From Alphaproteobacteria bacterium (GTDB lineage Bacteria; Pseudomonadota; Alphaproteobacteria; SP197): DNA of 64,000 nt. Location: NCBI GenBank assembly GCA_016869675.1, contig VGDP01000011.1:18127-82126 (forward strand), given 5' to 3'. The position numbers and the translations under genes were made by a program. Position 1 is the first letter of the stretch; each line of letters begins with the position of its first letter. Of this stretch, positions 54,084 through 63,829 are shown in pieces. Under the pieces are notes generated by a model. The model was not told the DNA's origin. It worked only from the letters and a program-made list of their open reading frames with translations, and did no database searches.

Positions 54084-56165
54084 CTAGCCGCCGCGCATCA
54101 GGCGCGCCGCCTGATCGCGCTCGAACAGGTAGAGCAGGTGACGCAAGGCGGCTCCGCGCGGCGTCGCGAGGCCAGGGTCGCGGTTCAGCACCATGCGCGC
54201 GTCCGCTGCGGCCACAGCCAGAAGGTCGGCATGGACACCCAGGTCGGCCAGGCGGAACTCGGGAAAGCCGCTCTGCCGCTTGCCCAACAGTTCGCCCGCG
54301 CCGCGCAGGCGCAGATCCTCCTCGGCAATGACGAAGCCGTCGTCGGTCTCGCGCATCACCTTCAGGCGGGCGCGCGCCGTCGCGCCGAGCGGCGTCGCGT
54401 AGAGCAGGATGCAGGTCGAAGCAGCGGTGCCCCGGCCGACCCGGCCGCGCAGCTGGTGGAGCTGGGCTAGGCCGAACCGCTCGGCGTGCTCGACGATCAT
54501 GACCGTCGCGTCCGGTACGTCGACGCCGACCTCGACCACGGTCGTCGCCACCAGGATGCCCGGAGGACCCTTGGCGAAGGTCTCGAGCGCGGCGTCCCGC
54601 TTGGCCGGCGGCATCTGCCCGTGGGCCAGGCCGACGCACGCGCCGAAACGTTCGGCCAGCATGCGGTGGCGGTCCTCGGCGGCCTGGACGTCGAGCAGCT
54701 CGGATTCGGCGACGATCGGGCAGACCCAGTAGACCTTGTGGCCCTCGGCGACTGCGCGCCCCACGGCGTCGATCACCTCCTCGGCGCGGCTGGCCGGGAT
54801 GGTCCTGGTGGCGATCGGCTGGCGCCCCGGTGGCTTCGCGCGCAGCGACGAGACGTCAAGGTCGCCGAACGCGGCGAGCTGCAAGGTGCGTGGGATCGGC
54901 GTCGCGGTCATCACCAGGACGTGCGCGCCCTTGCCCTTCTCGGCCAGCAGCGTGCGCTGGTGCACGCCGAACCGGTGCTGCTCGTCGACCACGGCCAGGG
55001 CGAGCGCCTTGAACGCCACCTCGTCCTGGAACAGCGCGTGGGTCCCGACCGCCAGGGGCGTCGTGCCGTCGGCGAGCGCCGCCAGGGCCCGGCCACGGTC
55101 CTTGCCTCGGCTGCCGATCAACAGAGCCACGTCGACGCCCGCGGCGGCGGCGATGGGCGCGAGCGTCGCATGGTGCTGCAGGGCCAGGACCTCGGTCGGC
55201 GCCATCAGGGCCGCCTGGAACCCAGCCTCGACGGCGGTCAGCATGGCCATGGCGGCGACCACGGTCTTGCCGCTGCCGACATCGCCTTGCAACAGGCGGT
55301 GCATGCGCGCGGGCCTGGCCATGTCGGCCAGGATCTCGGCGATCGCCTTCTCCTGGTCGGAAGTCAGGGCGAAGGGCAGGGCGGCGCGCGCCGCCTGCGT
55401 CAGCCGGCCGTCGCCCGCGACCGGCCGCCCCGGCACCGTGCGCCGATGGGCGCGCATCAGCCCGAGGGCAAGCTGGCTCGCGAACAGCTCGTCGTAGGCC
55501 AGGCGGGTGCGCGGCGCGCTGTCGGGCGCAATGTCCTCGGCCACGCCGGGCCGGTGGACCCGTTCGAGCGCATCGCGCCACGTGGGCCAGCCGCGCTCGG
55601 TCAGGAGCTGCGGGTCGATCCATTCCGCCAACCTCGGCGCGCGGGCCAACGCGCCCAGGATCGCCTTGCGCAGCACCTTCGGCGTCAGACCTTCGGTCAG
55701 CGGATAGACCGGCTCGAGGACCTGGATCGATGCGCGCGCGGGCTCTTCGACCACGTGGTCGGGGTGGACGATCTGGCGCTCCGTACCGTATTGCTCCAGC
55801 CGGCCGCTGACGATGCGCGTGGAGCCCTCCGGCAGCAGCGTCGCGATGTACGTGGGCTTGCCATGGAAGAACACCAGCGTGACCGCGCCGGAATCGTCCC
55901 GGCAACGTACGCGATAGGGCAGCCGGGGCCGCGGCGGCGGGTCGTGCCCCTCGACCCGGACCGCCAGGGTGACCGTCGCGCCAACCGGCGCCTCGGCCAC
56001 GGTGCTGACGTGGCGGCGGTCGACCAGGCTGGACGGCATGTGCCACAGAAGATCCACGACGTGGCTGCCGCCGGTCGCCCTGGCGACCAGGGTGGCCAGG
56101 CGCGGCCCCAGGCCCGGCAGGTCGGTCTGCGGGGCGAACAGCGGGAACAGGGCCTCGGGGCGCAT
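54084..56165 (-). CDS. recG: ATP-dependent DNA helicase RecG
   Basis: 693-residue branch-migration helicase. The N-terminal wedge/OB domain (VTLAVRVEGHDPPPRPRLPY) is followed by Walker A GDVGSGKTVVAAMAMLTA, motif II as DEQHRFGVHQRTLL, motif III TATPIPRTLQLAAFGD and motif VI QLHQLRGRVGRGTA. The C-terminal GKRQSGFPEFRLADL region is present. Complete length. It diverges from sdhE, which precedes mfd, the typical alphaproteobacterial arrangement. Confidence 0.97.
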   Translation of the reverse strand: MRPEALFPLFAPQTDLPGLGPRLATLVARATGGSHVVDLLWHMPSSLVDRRHVSTVAEAPVGATVTLAVRVEGHDPPPRPRLPYRVRCRDDSGAVTLVFFHGKPTYIATLLPEGSTRIVSGRLEQYGTERQIVHPDHVVEEPARASIQVLEPVYPLTEGLTPKVLRKAILGALARAPRLAEWIDPQLLTERGWPTWRDALERVHRPGVAEDIAPDSAPRTRLAYDELFASQLALGLMRAHRRTVPGRPVAGDGRLTQAARAALPFALTSDQEKAIAEILADMARPARMHRLLQGDVGSGKTVVAAMAMLTAVEAGFQAALMAPTEVLALQHHATLAPIAAAAGVDVALLIGSRGKDRGRALAALADGTTPLAVGTHALFQDEVAFKALALAVVDEQHRFGVHQRTLLAEKGKGAHVLVMTATPIPRTLQLAAFGDLDVSSLRAKPPGRQPIATRTIPASRAEEVIDAVGRAVAEGHKVYWVCPIVAESELLDVQAAEDRHRMLAERFGACVGLAHGQMPPAKRDAALETFAKGPPGILVATTVVEVGVDVPDATVMIVEHAERFGLAQLHQLRGRVGRGTAASTCILLYATPLGATARARLKVMRETDDGFVIAEEDLRLRGAGELLGKRQSGFPEFRLADLGVHADLLAVAAADARMVLNRDPGLATPRGAALRHLLYLFERDQAARLMRGG

Positions 56166-56203
56166 GGAGGGAACGCTAACGTCCGGGCCGGCCGGACGCC
56201 ACG

Positions 56204-56482
56204 ATGAACGATGGCGCGCCCGGGGACGAGGATCGTCGGCGCCGCCGCCTGCGCCACCGCAGCCATCATCGCGGGACCAAGGAGCTCGACATCCTGCTGG
56301 GCGCGTTCGCCGACGCCCATCTCGGCGCCATGGACGACGGCGCGCTCCGTTGCTACGAACGCGTCCTGACCGTCGAGGATCCTGTGATGCTCGATTGGCT
56401 GTTCGGGCGTGCCCAACCGCCCGACGAGGCGATGAACGACGTCCTGGTCATGCTTCTCGATTTCGCCCGACGGCGCCGCTGA
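56204..56482 (+). CDS. sdhE: FAD assembly factor SdhE
   Basis: 92-residue SdhE/DUF339 protein that helps covalent flavinylation of succinate dehydrogenase. The invariant RGTKELD (RGxxE) motif follows a basic N-terminus (RRRRRLRHRSHHRGTKELD), then LLGAFADAHL, RCYERVLTVEDPVMLDWLFG. It lies between recG and mfd, as in many alphaproteobacteria. The stop is directly before mfd. Confidence 0.93.
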   Translation: MNDGAPGDEDRRRRRLRHRSHHRGTKELDILLGAFADAHLGAMDDGALRCYERVLTVEDPVMLDWLFGRAQPPDEAMNDVLVMLLDFARRRR

Positions 56483-56483
56483 C

Positions 56484-59400
56484 ATGGTGGCCTTCGATCG
56501 CCTGATCACCCGCCCGGGCCACGTCGTGGTCGGCGGCGTGCCCGAGGGCTTCGACGCCCTGTTCCTGACCGGTCTGCTGGCGCACGCCGGGGCGCGCGAC
56601 GTGCTGTTCGTCGCCCGCGACGAGGCGCGCATGATGCGCACCGCCGGGGCGATCGGCTTCTTCGCGCCCGCCGGGCGTGTCGTCGTGCTGCCCGCCTGGG
56701 ATTGCCTGCCCTACGACCGCATCGCGCCGAACCCGGCGACCACCAGCCGTCGCGTCGAGGCCCTGGTCCAGCTCGCCGAGCCGGCCACGGCGCCGCGGCT
56801 GGTGCTGACGACCATTTCGGCCGCGACCCAACGGCTGCCGCCGACCGCGGCGCTGGGCGGGTTGCGCCGGCGCATCGCCGTCGGCGACCGGATCGCCATC
56901 GACGCGCTGACTGCGTTCCTGGCCGATGTCGGCTACATCCGTGCCGGCACGGTGACCGATCACGGGGAATTCGCCGTGCGCGGCGGCATCCTCGATGTGT
57001 TCGTGGCCGGCGCCGAGCAGCCCAGCCGCCTCGACCTGATGGGCGATGACGTCGAGGCGATCCGGCGCTTCGACCCGGTCGATCAGCGCAGCACCGGCCC
57101 GGTGGACCACGTGGACATCCTGCCCATGAGCGAGGTGGTGCTGGACGACGCGGCCGTGCGCCGCTTCCGCGTCGGGTACCAGGCGCTGTTCGGCACCGCC
57201 GGGGACGATCCCCTCTACGCCTCGATCAGCGCGCGCCGCCGCCACGCCGGCATGGAACACTGGCTGCCGCTGTTCTATGAGCGGCTCGATCCGCTGTTCG
57301 ACGTGCTGGCGGACGCGGTGGTCGTGCTTGACCATCAGGTCGAGTCCGCGCGGCAGGCACGCCGGGACATGGTGCAGGACCACTACCAGGCGCGCCTGAT
57401 GCCGATCGGCGGGCTGGGCGGCGACGAGACGATCTACCGGCCGGTACCGCCCGACCGTCTCTATCTGGACGACGATGGTTGGACTGGGGCGCTGGCCCGC
57501 CATCCGGTGATCGCCCTCAGCCCGTTCGTCGAGGCGGATGCCGTTGACGCCGGCGGGCGCGGGGCGGGCGATTTCGCCGCCGCGCGCCGCGATCCCGGGG
57601 TCAACGTGTACGACGCCGTGCGCGATGCCATCGCGGCCGATCACGCGGCGGGCCGGCGTGTCGCCGTGGCCGGGTTCACGCCGGGCAGCCGGGATCGGCT
57701 GCGCGGTCTGCTCGCCGAACACGGGGTCCCCGACCTGGTCGCGGTCGAATCCTGGGACGCTGTCATGGCGCTGCCGCAGGGCGCGGTAGCTGTCACGGTC
57801 CTGCCCGTCGAGCATGGGTTCGCGACGGAGAGCGTCGTCGTCCTGGCCGAGCAAGACATCCTGGGCGATCGCCTGGCCCGCGCGCCCAAGCGCAGCCGCC
57901 GTGCCGACGCGTTCCTGGCGGAGCTCTCGCGCATCGCCGAGGGCGACCTGGTCGTCCACATCGACCACGGCATCGGTCGCTACGATGGGCTGCAGACCCT
58001 CGTCCACGGCTCGGCGCCGCACGACTGCCTGCGGCTGGTCTACGACGGTGGCGACCGGCTGTTCGTGCCGGTCGAGAACATGGACGTGCTGTCGCGCTAC
58101 GGTCCGGCCGAGACCGACGTGCCGCTCGACAAGCTCGGCGCGGCGAGTTGGCAGGCGCGCCGCGCCCGGCTCAAGAAGCGCGTCACCGAGATGGCGGGCG
58201 AACTGCTGAAGATCGCCGCCGAGCGCCGCCTGCGACCGGGGGCCGTCCTCGAATCACCGGCCGGGCCCTACGAGGAGTTCAGCGCCCGATTCCCCTACGC
58301 CGAGACCGAGGATCAGGCGCGCGCCATCGCCGACGTCCTGGCCGATCTCGCCGGCGGCACGCCCATGGACCGCCTGATCTGTGGCGATGTCGGGTTCGGC
58401 AAGACCGAGGTCGCCCTGCGCGCGGCGTTCGCGGCCGTGAGGTCGGGCGTGCAGGTGGCGATCATCGTGCCGACCACGCTGCTCGCGCGCCAGCACACCG
58501 CGACCGTGCGGGCGCGCTTCGCCGGCCTGCCAGTGTGCATCGAGCAACTCTCGCGCTTCGTGCCGGCGCGCGAAGCAAAGGCGACCAAGGCGGCCCTCGC
58601 CGAGGGGGCGGTCGATATCGTCGTGGGCACACACGCCCTGCTCGGCGCCGACGTCGCGTTCAAGAACCTGGGCCTGCTCGTCATCGACGAGGAGCAGCAC
58701 TTCGGCGTCAAGCACAAGGAGGCACTTAAGCGCCTCAAGGCGGACGTCCACGTGCTCACGCTCACGGCGACGCCGATCCCGCGCACGCTTCAGATGGCGC
58801 TGACCGGTGTGCGCGAGATGAGCGCCATCGCCACGCCGCCGATCGATCGGTTGGCGGTGCGCACGTTCGTGACGCCCTTCGATCCGATGGTCGTGCGCGA
58901 GGCGATCCAGCGCGAACGTTTCCGTGGTGGCCAGATCTACTATGTCTGTCCGCGTATCGCCGACATCGACATCGTCGTCGAGCGGGTGCGCGCGCTCGTT
59001 CCCGACGCGCGCATCGCCGTCGCCCACGGCCGCATGGGCACCGCCGAACTCGAGCGGGTCATGGCCGGCTTCTACGAAGGCTCGGTCGACGTGCTGGTCA
59101 GCACCGCCATCGTGGAATCGGGCCTCGACATCCCGACCGTCAACACCATGGTCGTGCACCGCGCCGACATGTTCGGCCTGGCGCAGCTCTACCAGCTGCG
59201 CGGCCGGATCGGACGGTCCAAGCTGCGCGCCTACGCCTACCTCACCATCCCGGCCAACCGCGTGCTCGGGCACGCCGCCGAGCAGCGCCTCGCCGTCCTG
59301 CAGAAGCTGGACAACCTGGGCGCCGGCTTCAGCCTGGCCAGCCACGACCTGGACATCCGCGGCGCGGGCAATCTGCTGGGCTCCGAGCAGTCGGGCCATA

Positions 59401-59978
59401 TCCGCGAGGTCGGCGTCGAGCTCTACCAGCAGATGCTGGCCGAGGCGGTCGAAGCCGCGCGGGCCGCCCAGTTCGGCGCGCCGCTCGGCGCGGGCGAGGC
59501 ATGGTCGCCGCAGATCGACCTGGGCACCGCCGTGCTGATTCCCGAGGACTACGTGGCCGATCTCGACGTGCGCCTCGGGCTCTACCGGCGCATCGCCACG
59601 GTGGCCGTCAAGGCCGAGCTGGACGCGCTGGCGGTCGAACTCGCCGACCGCCTCGGCCCCTTGCCCGACGCGGTCAACCACCTGCTCGACGTGGTGGCGA
59701 TCAAGCTCCTGTGCCGGGCGACCAACGTGGCGCGCCTGACGGCTGGCGAGCGCGGCGCCGCACTGCAGTTCCGCGACGGCCGGTTCCCCAACCCTGAAGG
59801 CCTGGTGCGCTTCATCGCCGAGCAGAACGGCACCGTGCGGCTGCGGCCCGACCACCGGCTGGTCATCGTGCGCGACTGGGCGGTGGTGGAGCGGCGCCTG
59901 GCCGAGCTGCCCCGCGTGCTCGAGGAGCTCGCTTTGATCGCCGCGAAGGGAGGCGGCGCCGTCCAGGCGGCCGGTTAG
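56484..59978 (+). CDS. mfd: Transcription-repair coupling factor Mfd
   Basis: 1164-residue translocase that removes stalled RNA polymerase and recruits UvrA. The UvrB-like N-terminal module (GQ-poor start, then LPAWDCLPYDRIAPNPATTS), the RNAP-interacting domain (LVVHIDHGIGRYDGLQTLVH), Walker A GDVGFGKTEVALRAAFAAV, DEEQHFGVKHKEALK, TATPIPRTLQMALTG and the RecG-like QLYQLRGRIGRSKLRAYAYL are intact, with a C-terminal D7 domain. Uninterrupted over 3.5 kb. The stop overlaps the convergent FrnE-like gene. Confidence 0.97.
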   Translation: MVAFDRLITRPGHVVVGGVPEGFDALFLTGLLAHAGARDVLFVARDEARMMRTAGAIGFFAPAGRVVVLPAWDCLPYDRIAPNPATTSRRVEALVQLAEPATAPRLVLTTISAATQRLPPTAALGGLRRRIAVGDRIAIDALTAFLADVGYIRAGTVTDHGEFAVRGGILDVFVAGAEQPSRLDLMGDDVEAIRRFDPVDQRSTGPVDHVDILPMSEVVLDDAAVRRFRVGYQALFGTAGDDPLYASISARRRHAGMEHWLPLFYERLDPLFDVLADAVVVLDHQVESARQARRDMVQDHYQARLMPIGGLGGDETIYRPVPPDRLYLDDDGWTGALARHPVIALSPFVEADAVDAGGRGAGDFAAARRDPGVNVYDAVRDAIAADHAAGRRVAVAGFTPGSRDRLRGLLAEHGVPDLVAVESWDAVMALPQGAVAVTVLPVEHGFATESVVVLAEQDILGDRLARAPKRSRRADAFLAELSRIAEGDLVVHIDHGIGRYDGLQTLVHGSAPHDCLRLVYDGGDRLFVPVENMDVLSRYGPAETDVPLDKLGAASWQARRARLKKRVTEMAGELLKIAAERRLRPGAVLESPAGPYEEFSARFPYAETEDQARAIADVLADLAGGTPMDRLICGDVGFGKTEVALRAAFAAVRSGVQVAIIVPTTLLARQHTATVRARFAGLPVCIEQLSRFVPAREAKATKAALAEGAVDIVVGTHALLGADVAFKNLGLLVIDEEQHFGVKHKEALKRLKADVHVLTLTATPIPRTLQMALTGVREMSAIATPPIDRLAVRTFVTPFDPMVVREAIQRERFRGGQIYYVCPRIADIDIVVERVRALVPDARIAVAHGRMGTAELERVMAGFYEGSVDVLVSTAIVESGLDIPTVNTMVVHRADMFGLAQLYQLRGRIGRSKLRAYAYLTIPANRVLGHAAEQRLAVLQKLDNLGAGFSLASHDLDIRGAGNLLGSEQSGHIREVGVELYQQMLAEAVEAARAAQFGAPLGAGEAWSPQIDLGTAVLIPEDYVADLDVRLGLYRRIATVAVKAELDALAVELADRLGPLPDAVNHLLDVVAIKLLCRATNVARLTAGERGAALQFRDGRFPNPEGLVRFIAEQNGTVRLRPDHRLVIVRDWAVVERRLAELPRVLEELALIAAKGGGAVQAAG

Positions 59979-60628
59979 GCCGGCGTCGCACCGGTCATGG
60001 CGGCGACGCCTTCGATCAGGCGTTGCATGACCTCGGGCTCCTGCGCGCCCGCGATGGCGTAGCGGCCGTCGACGATGAAACAGGGCACGCCGCCGATACC
60101 CATGGCGTGGGCCAGCGCGTTGTCGCCGCGCACGGCGCGGTCGCCTTCGTCACCGTCGAGCGCGGCGCTCACGGTCGCGGGGTTCAGTCCCGCGTCCCCC
60201 GCCACCTCGAGCAGCACCGCGTCGTCGCCGATATCACGACCGTCGGTGAAGTACGCCCGGAACAGGGACTCGACCAGGGCGTCCTGGGGTGCGCCCGGTT
60301 CAGCGTGGCCGATGATCCGGTGCGCCTTCACCGTGGACGGCGTGCGGCGGATACGGTCGAAGGCGAAGTCGATGCCCTCCAGGCCGCCGACCTCCTCGAT
60401 CGCGGCGTAGAGGTCGCGGGCGCGCACCGCGCTGCCGAACTTGCGCTCGATGTAGGCGCGTCGGTCCATGCCTTCGGGCGGCATGTCGGGGTTGAGCAGG
60501 AAGGCGCGCCAGCGCACGACGGCGGGCACGTCCGTGCGCGCGGCGAGGGCGCGTTCCAGCCGGCGCTTGCCCACGTAGCACCACGGGCAAATGACGTCCG
60601 AGAAGATGTCGATGCCGATGGTCCGCAT
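59975..60628 (-). CDS. DsbA-family oxidoreductase (FrnE-like)
   Basis: 217 residues of the DsbA/FrnE fold: IDIFSDVICPWCYVGKRRLE holds a CPWC active site, YIERKFGSAVRARDLYAAIE and SLFRAYFTDGRDIGDDAVLL follow, and GVPCFIVDGRYAIAGAQEPE is the cis-Pro region. The CPWC suggests real thiol-disulfide chemistry. No signal peptide, so a cytoplasmic role as in FrnE. ATG 60628 is preferred to 60649. The 3' end overlaps mfd by 4 bases. Confidence 0.93.
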   Translation of the reverse strand: MRTIGIDIFSDVICPWCYVGKRRLERALAARTDVPAVVRWRAFLLNPDMPPEGMDRRAYIERKFGSAVRARDLYAAIEEVGGLEGIDFAFDRIRRTPSTVKAHRIIGHAEPGAPQDALVESLFRAYFTDGRDIGDDAVLLEVAGDAGLNPATVSAALDGDEGDRAVRGDNALAHAMGIGGVPCFIVDGRYAIAGAQEPEVMQRLIEGVAAMTGATPA

Positions 60629-60707
60629 CAACGGCCACGATCCAGCCACGTCGGTGGGATCGTAGACGGGGCGGGCGCGACCGGCAACCGGGCCGGCGCG
60701 TCGATCG

Positions 60708-62015
60708 TCAGATCGGTGTCGCCGCCGCCCGCTCGAACAGATCGGCCGGGCTGTCGCCGGGCCGCGCGTCGGCGCACCCCACGGCGACCGTCAGGCCATC
60801 CAACTCGGGTCGGCCCAGGCCGACGTCGGTGTTGGCGATGACGCTGGCCATGCGCCGGCACACGGCCCGCGCGGCTTCGATCGGCGTCCCGGGCATGGCG
60901 ACGCCGAAGGTCGCGCCACTGATGCGCGCGGCGAAGTACTCGGCGCGGATCAACCGGCCGATCATGGCGCCGACCTGGCGCAGCACCCGGTCGCCCGTCG
61001 CGTAGTCCGCGGTGCGGTTGATGGCGTTCAGGTCCAGGATGCGAATCACGGCGACGCTCAGATCCTGGCGCGTCTGGCCGTGATCGTGGATCTGCGCGGC
61101 CAGGTGCTCGTGGGCGAAGCCATAGCGGAACAGCCCGGTCAGGCCGTCCATGACCGTCAGGCCCAGGCCTTCGCGGTAGGCATTCTGCAGATAGTCGCGG
61201 AACCGCTCCTGGCGCACCAGGCTGCGCACGCGAACGCGCAAGGCCTCCGCTTCGCACGGTGTCGTGACCAGGTCGCTGGCGCCGCGATGGTAGGCCTCGG
61301 CCGGATCCTTGAAGGCACTCGGCGGCGCCAGCAGGACCAGCGGGAAGTGAAACAGGGTGGGGACGCGCCTGATGCGTTCGCACGCGTCCAGCGCGGCTTC
61401 GGCGTCGGCGTGGGCGAACAGGAAGGCCGCGTCATGGTCGCGCCGGCTCAAGGGGCCCGTGGCGTCGAGGGTGTCGACGATCTCGACCGAGCCGTGACCG
61501 TTGGTCGTGGCGCGCAGCAGCGCGAGCTCGTCGTTGCTGGGCGCGATGGCGACCAGGCGCAGGCGGCTGGGCCCCTCGGCCAGGTCGGTATCGACGAACG
61601 TGGAGAAGCCGAACTTGGCTGCCGTCGCGATGCGGCGTTCCAGCTCCTGGCGCATCACGGCCAGGCGACGGACCGCGTGCACGCGCGCGATCAGGTCGCT
61701 GTCGGCGAAGTGGCGCGGCAGGGCGATGTCCAGACCATCGACATCGCCGGCATCGCGCGCGCCGGCGACGATCATCGGGATCAGGCGCGTCCCTTCGTCG
61801 CGCCGCAGCGCGTGGGCCACACGGGTCCGTGTGGCCTTGGGCAGTGCGCCGTCCAGCACGACCACGTCGGGCAGGTCCTGCGCCGCGCGGAACGGTACGT
61901 CGTCCGCCGCGGCGACGTTGGTCACCGCGCAACCGTGGCTCTGCAGCGCCGCGCCCAGGCCAGTGGCCCGGCTGCCGGGACGCTCGCTCACCAGAACCCG
62001 CGCCGTCTGCGACAT
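60708..62015 (-). CDS. PleD/PopA-like regulator with degenerate GGDEF domain
   Basis: 435 residues with two receiver-like domains and a GGDEF domain, the PleD layout. The first begins ARVLVSERPGSRATGLGAAL with a VVVLDGALPK phospho-acceptor-like strand; the second, weaker, follows LRLVAIAPSNDELALLR, FPLVLLAPPSAFKDPAEAYH. The GGDEF domain starts TVMDGLTGLFRYGFAHEHLA, but the catalytic motif reads ARISGATFGVAM, so SGATF replaces GGDEF. This predicts no diguanylate cyclase activity; PopA of Caulobacter is a precedent for a c-di-GMP-binding, non-catalytic relative. AGGAGA site before ATG 62015 and a CtrA-like site 50 bp upstream support cell-cycle or motility control. Confidence 0.83.
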   Translation of the reverse strand: MSQTARVLVSERPGSRATGLGAALQSHGCAVTNVAAADDVPFRAAQDLPDVVVLDGALPKATRTRVAHALRRDEGTRLIPMIVAGARDAGDVDGLDIALPRHFADSDLIARVHAVRRLAVMRQELERRIATAAKFGFSTFVDTDLAEGPSRLRLVAIAPSNDELALLRATTNGHGSVEIVDTLDATGPLSRRDHDAAFLFAHADAEAALDACERIRRVPTLFHFPLVLLAPPSAFKDPAEAYHRGASDLVTTPCEAEALRVRVRSLVRQERFRDYLQNAYREGLGLTVMDGLTGLFRYGFAHEHLAAQIHDHGQTRQDLSVAVIRILDLNAINRTADYATGDRVLRQVGAMIGRLIRAEYFAARISGATFGVAMPGTPIEAARAVCRRMASVIANTDVGLGRPELDGLTVAVGCADARPGDSPADLFERAAATPI

Positions 62016-62064
62016 GATCGCTCTCCTAACCTCGGCCAACCTCGGCGACCGCAGGCGAGCGCGC

Positions 62065-62080
62065 CTAACAGGCCGTTAAC
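62065..62080. promoter_or_regulatory. CtrA-like site between the PopA-like and solute-binding genes
   Basis: CTAA-N7-TTAAC, one mismatch from TTAA-N7-TTAAC, 50 bases upstream of the PopA-like start codon and 115 bases before the solute-binding gene. It shares TTAACCGAG with the site at 32715. Confidence 0.4.
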
Positions 62081-62252
62081 CGAGGCGCCCGTCGGGTCCC
62101 ATGGGGCCCTCGGATAAGGGTTGCGTACCGTTCGCGATGTGTGTTTGAAGGCATAGGGGCATTAACCAATGGCACAGCAGGAACGGAGGCTTTCATGAGT
62201 TACCGCAAGGTCCTCGACCGATCTGCGCCATGGCCGGGCCGATCGCCGTACG

Positions 62253-63299
62253 GTGAGCAAGGCCATGGCTTCGCTGGGCCTGGCGACCGCCGTGACGCCG
62301 ATCGCGGCCAGCGCCGAGGAAGGTCAGATGCCGGTCTACTTCACGTGGAGCGGTTACGAGATCCCCGAGCTGCACCCGCCCTTCGTGGCCAAGTACGGCA
62401 AGCCGATCGACTACTCGAACTTCGCCGGCACCACCGAGGCGATCCAGAAGATGCGCGCGGGTTACCGGCCCGACCTGTCGCACCCGTGCACCGAAGACAT
62501 GACGATCTGGACCGAGGCCGGGGTTGTGGCGCCGCTGGATACCAGCCGCCTGTCGAACTGGGAGAATCTGTTCCCGGGCCTGAAGTCCCAGGGCGGCGTC
62601 GAGTACGGCGGCCAGGTCATGTTCGCGCCGACGGACTGGGGCAACTCGTCGGTCATCTACCGCAGTGACCTGGTGGATGCCGAGGAAAGCTGGGCCATGC
62701 TGTTCGACGAGCGCTACGCCGGCAAGATTTCGCCCTACGACTCGACGTCGAACGTGCAGGCGGCAGCGATGATCCTGGGCATCGATCCCCACGCGATCCC
62801 TGACGACGTGTTGAACGGGGAAATCGCCAACATGCTGCGCAAGCAGCGCTCGATCGCCCGCAACTACTGGGGCGCGGCGGCCGAGCTCGACCAGATGCTC
62901 GCCTCGGGCGAGGTGGTCATCGCCTATGCCTGGAACGAGACGTACAAGCGGCTCAAGGAGCAGGGCGTGCCGGTCACGTACGCCCGGCCGAAGGAAGGCA
63001 TCTGGGGCTGGTGCTGCGGCGTCGTGCGCATCAAGGACGCCGACGGCGACGAGCAGATGGCTTACGACTTCATCGACGCCTGGCTGTCGGCCGAGGCCGG
63101 CAAGAACCTGATCGAGATGTACGGCTACGGCCACTCGAACATCAAGGCGTTCGAGATCGCCGACCCGGCCGTCGTCGACAGCCTGGGTCTCACCAACCCC
63201 GAGGCCCTGATGGTCGAAAGCTACTTCTTCGGGCCCATGGACCCCGAGGAGGACACGCGCCACAACACGCTCTGGGAGGAAATCCAGGCGGGTTCGTAG
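62253..63299 (+). CDS. Spermidine/putrescine-type ABC solute-binding protein, N-terminus possibly frameshifted
   Basis: 348 residues from GTG 62253: SKAMASLGLATAVTPIAASA works as a signal peptide, followed by a PotD-like fold (YFTWSGYEIPELHPPFVAKY, FAPTDWGNSSVIYRSDLVDA, YAGKISPYDSTSNVQAAAMI, KEGIWGWCCGVVRIKDAD). An alternative, longer start is ATG 62195 (MSYRKVLD) with an AACGGAGG site; removing one C near 62220 would give MSYRKVLDDLRHGRADRRTV before SKAMAS, the Tat-type leader normal for this group. So the original N-terminus with RR has probably been lost by a one-base insertion; export may continue from the shorter start. No permease genes are adjacent. Confidence 0.82.
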   Translation: MSKAMASLGLATAVTPIAASAEEGQMPVYFTWSGYEIPELHPPFVAKYGKPIDYSNFAGTTEAIQKMRAGYRPDLSHPCTEDMTIWTEAGVVAPLDTSRLSNWENLFPGLKSQGGVEYGGQVMFAPTDWGNSSVIYRSDLVDAEESWAMLFDERYAGKISPYDSTSNVQAAAMILGIDPHAIPDDVLNGEIANMLRKQRSIARNYWGAAAELDQMLASGEVVIAYAWNETYKRLKEQGVPVTYARPKEGIWGWCCGVVRIKDADGDEQMAYDFIDAWLSAEAGKNLIEMYGYGHSNIKAFEIADPAVVDSLGLTNPEALMVESYFFGPMDPEEDTRHNTLWEEIQAGS

Positions 63300-63422
63300 C
63301 GTCGCCTCATTGCCATCGTGGCCTGCGACACTCCTTGTCACCCCCGGGCGCCGCACGCGCGGCGAACTGGGGATCCAGGGCGGCCGTCACCGGCGGCGGA
63401 TCGATCCCACGAAGGAGGTCGC

Positions 63423-63829
63423 GATGAAGGTCGATGGCCGGTGCCACTGCGGGCACATCGCCTTCGAGGCGGAGGTCGACCCGGAGCAGGTGTTGCTTTG
63501 CCACTGCACGGATTGCCAGAAGTTGCACGGCTCCGCGTTCAGCGTGGTCGTTCCCGCCGAGGCCGGCAGTTTCCGGCTTCGTTCAGGCGAGCCGACGTAC
63601 TATGTGAGAACCGCCGGTAGCGGCAACCAGCGTCGGCAAGCCTTCTGTCCCCGCTTCGGCACACGGATCTACTCGGCCCCGGCCGATACGAACTCATCCT
63701 TTGTTGGCCTGCTCGTCGCATGCCTTCGCCAGCGCGATCGACTGGCGCCGAAGATGGCAGTACTGACGGCGCTCGACCCAGCCGTGGGTCGACCACGTGG
63801 GCGACCTCCCATCCATCACGCAAGAGTGA
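63423..63829 (+). pseudogene. GFA-family glutathione-dependent formaldehyde-activating-like protein, decayed
   Basis: Starts MKVDGRCHCGHIAFEAEVDP after a strong GAAGGAGGT site, with CHCTDCQKLHGSAFSVVVPA as in GFA zinc-binding proteins. The third zinc pair should be FCPxCG but reads FCPRFG, so one ligand Cys is Phe. The frame then changes near 63748; the next frame reads QY-stop-RRSTQPWVDHVGDLPSITQE, in which the stop TGA replaces the Trp of QYWRRS. A frameshift plus nonsense plus a lost ligand make this a dead gene. Confidence 0.8.
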
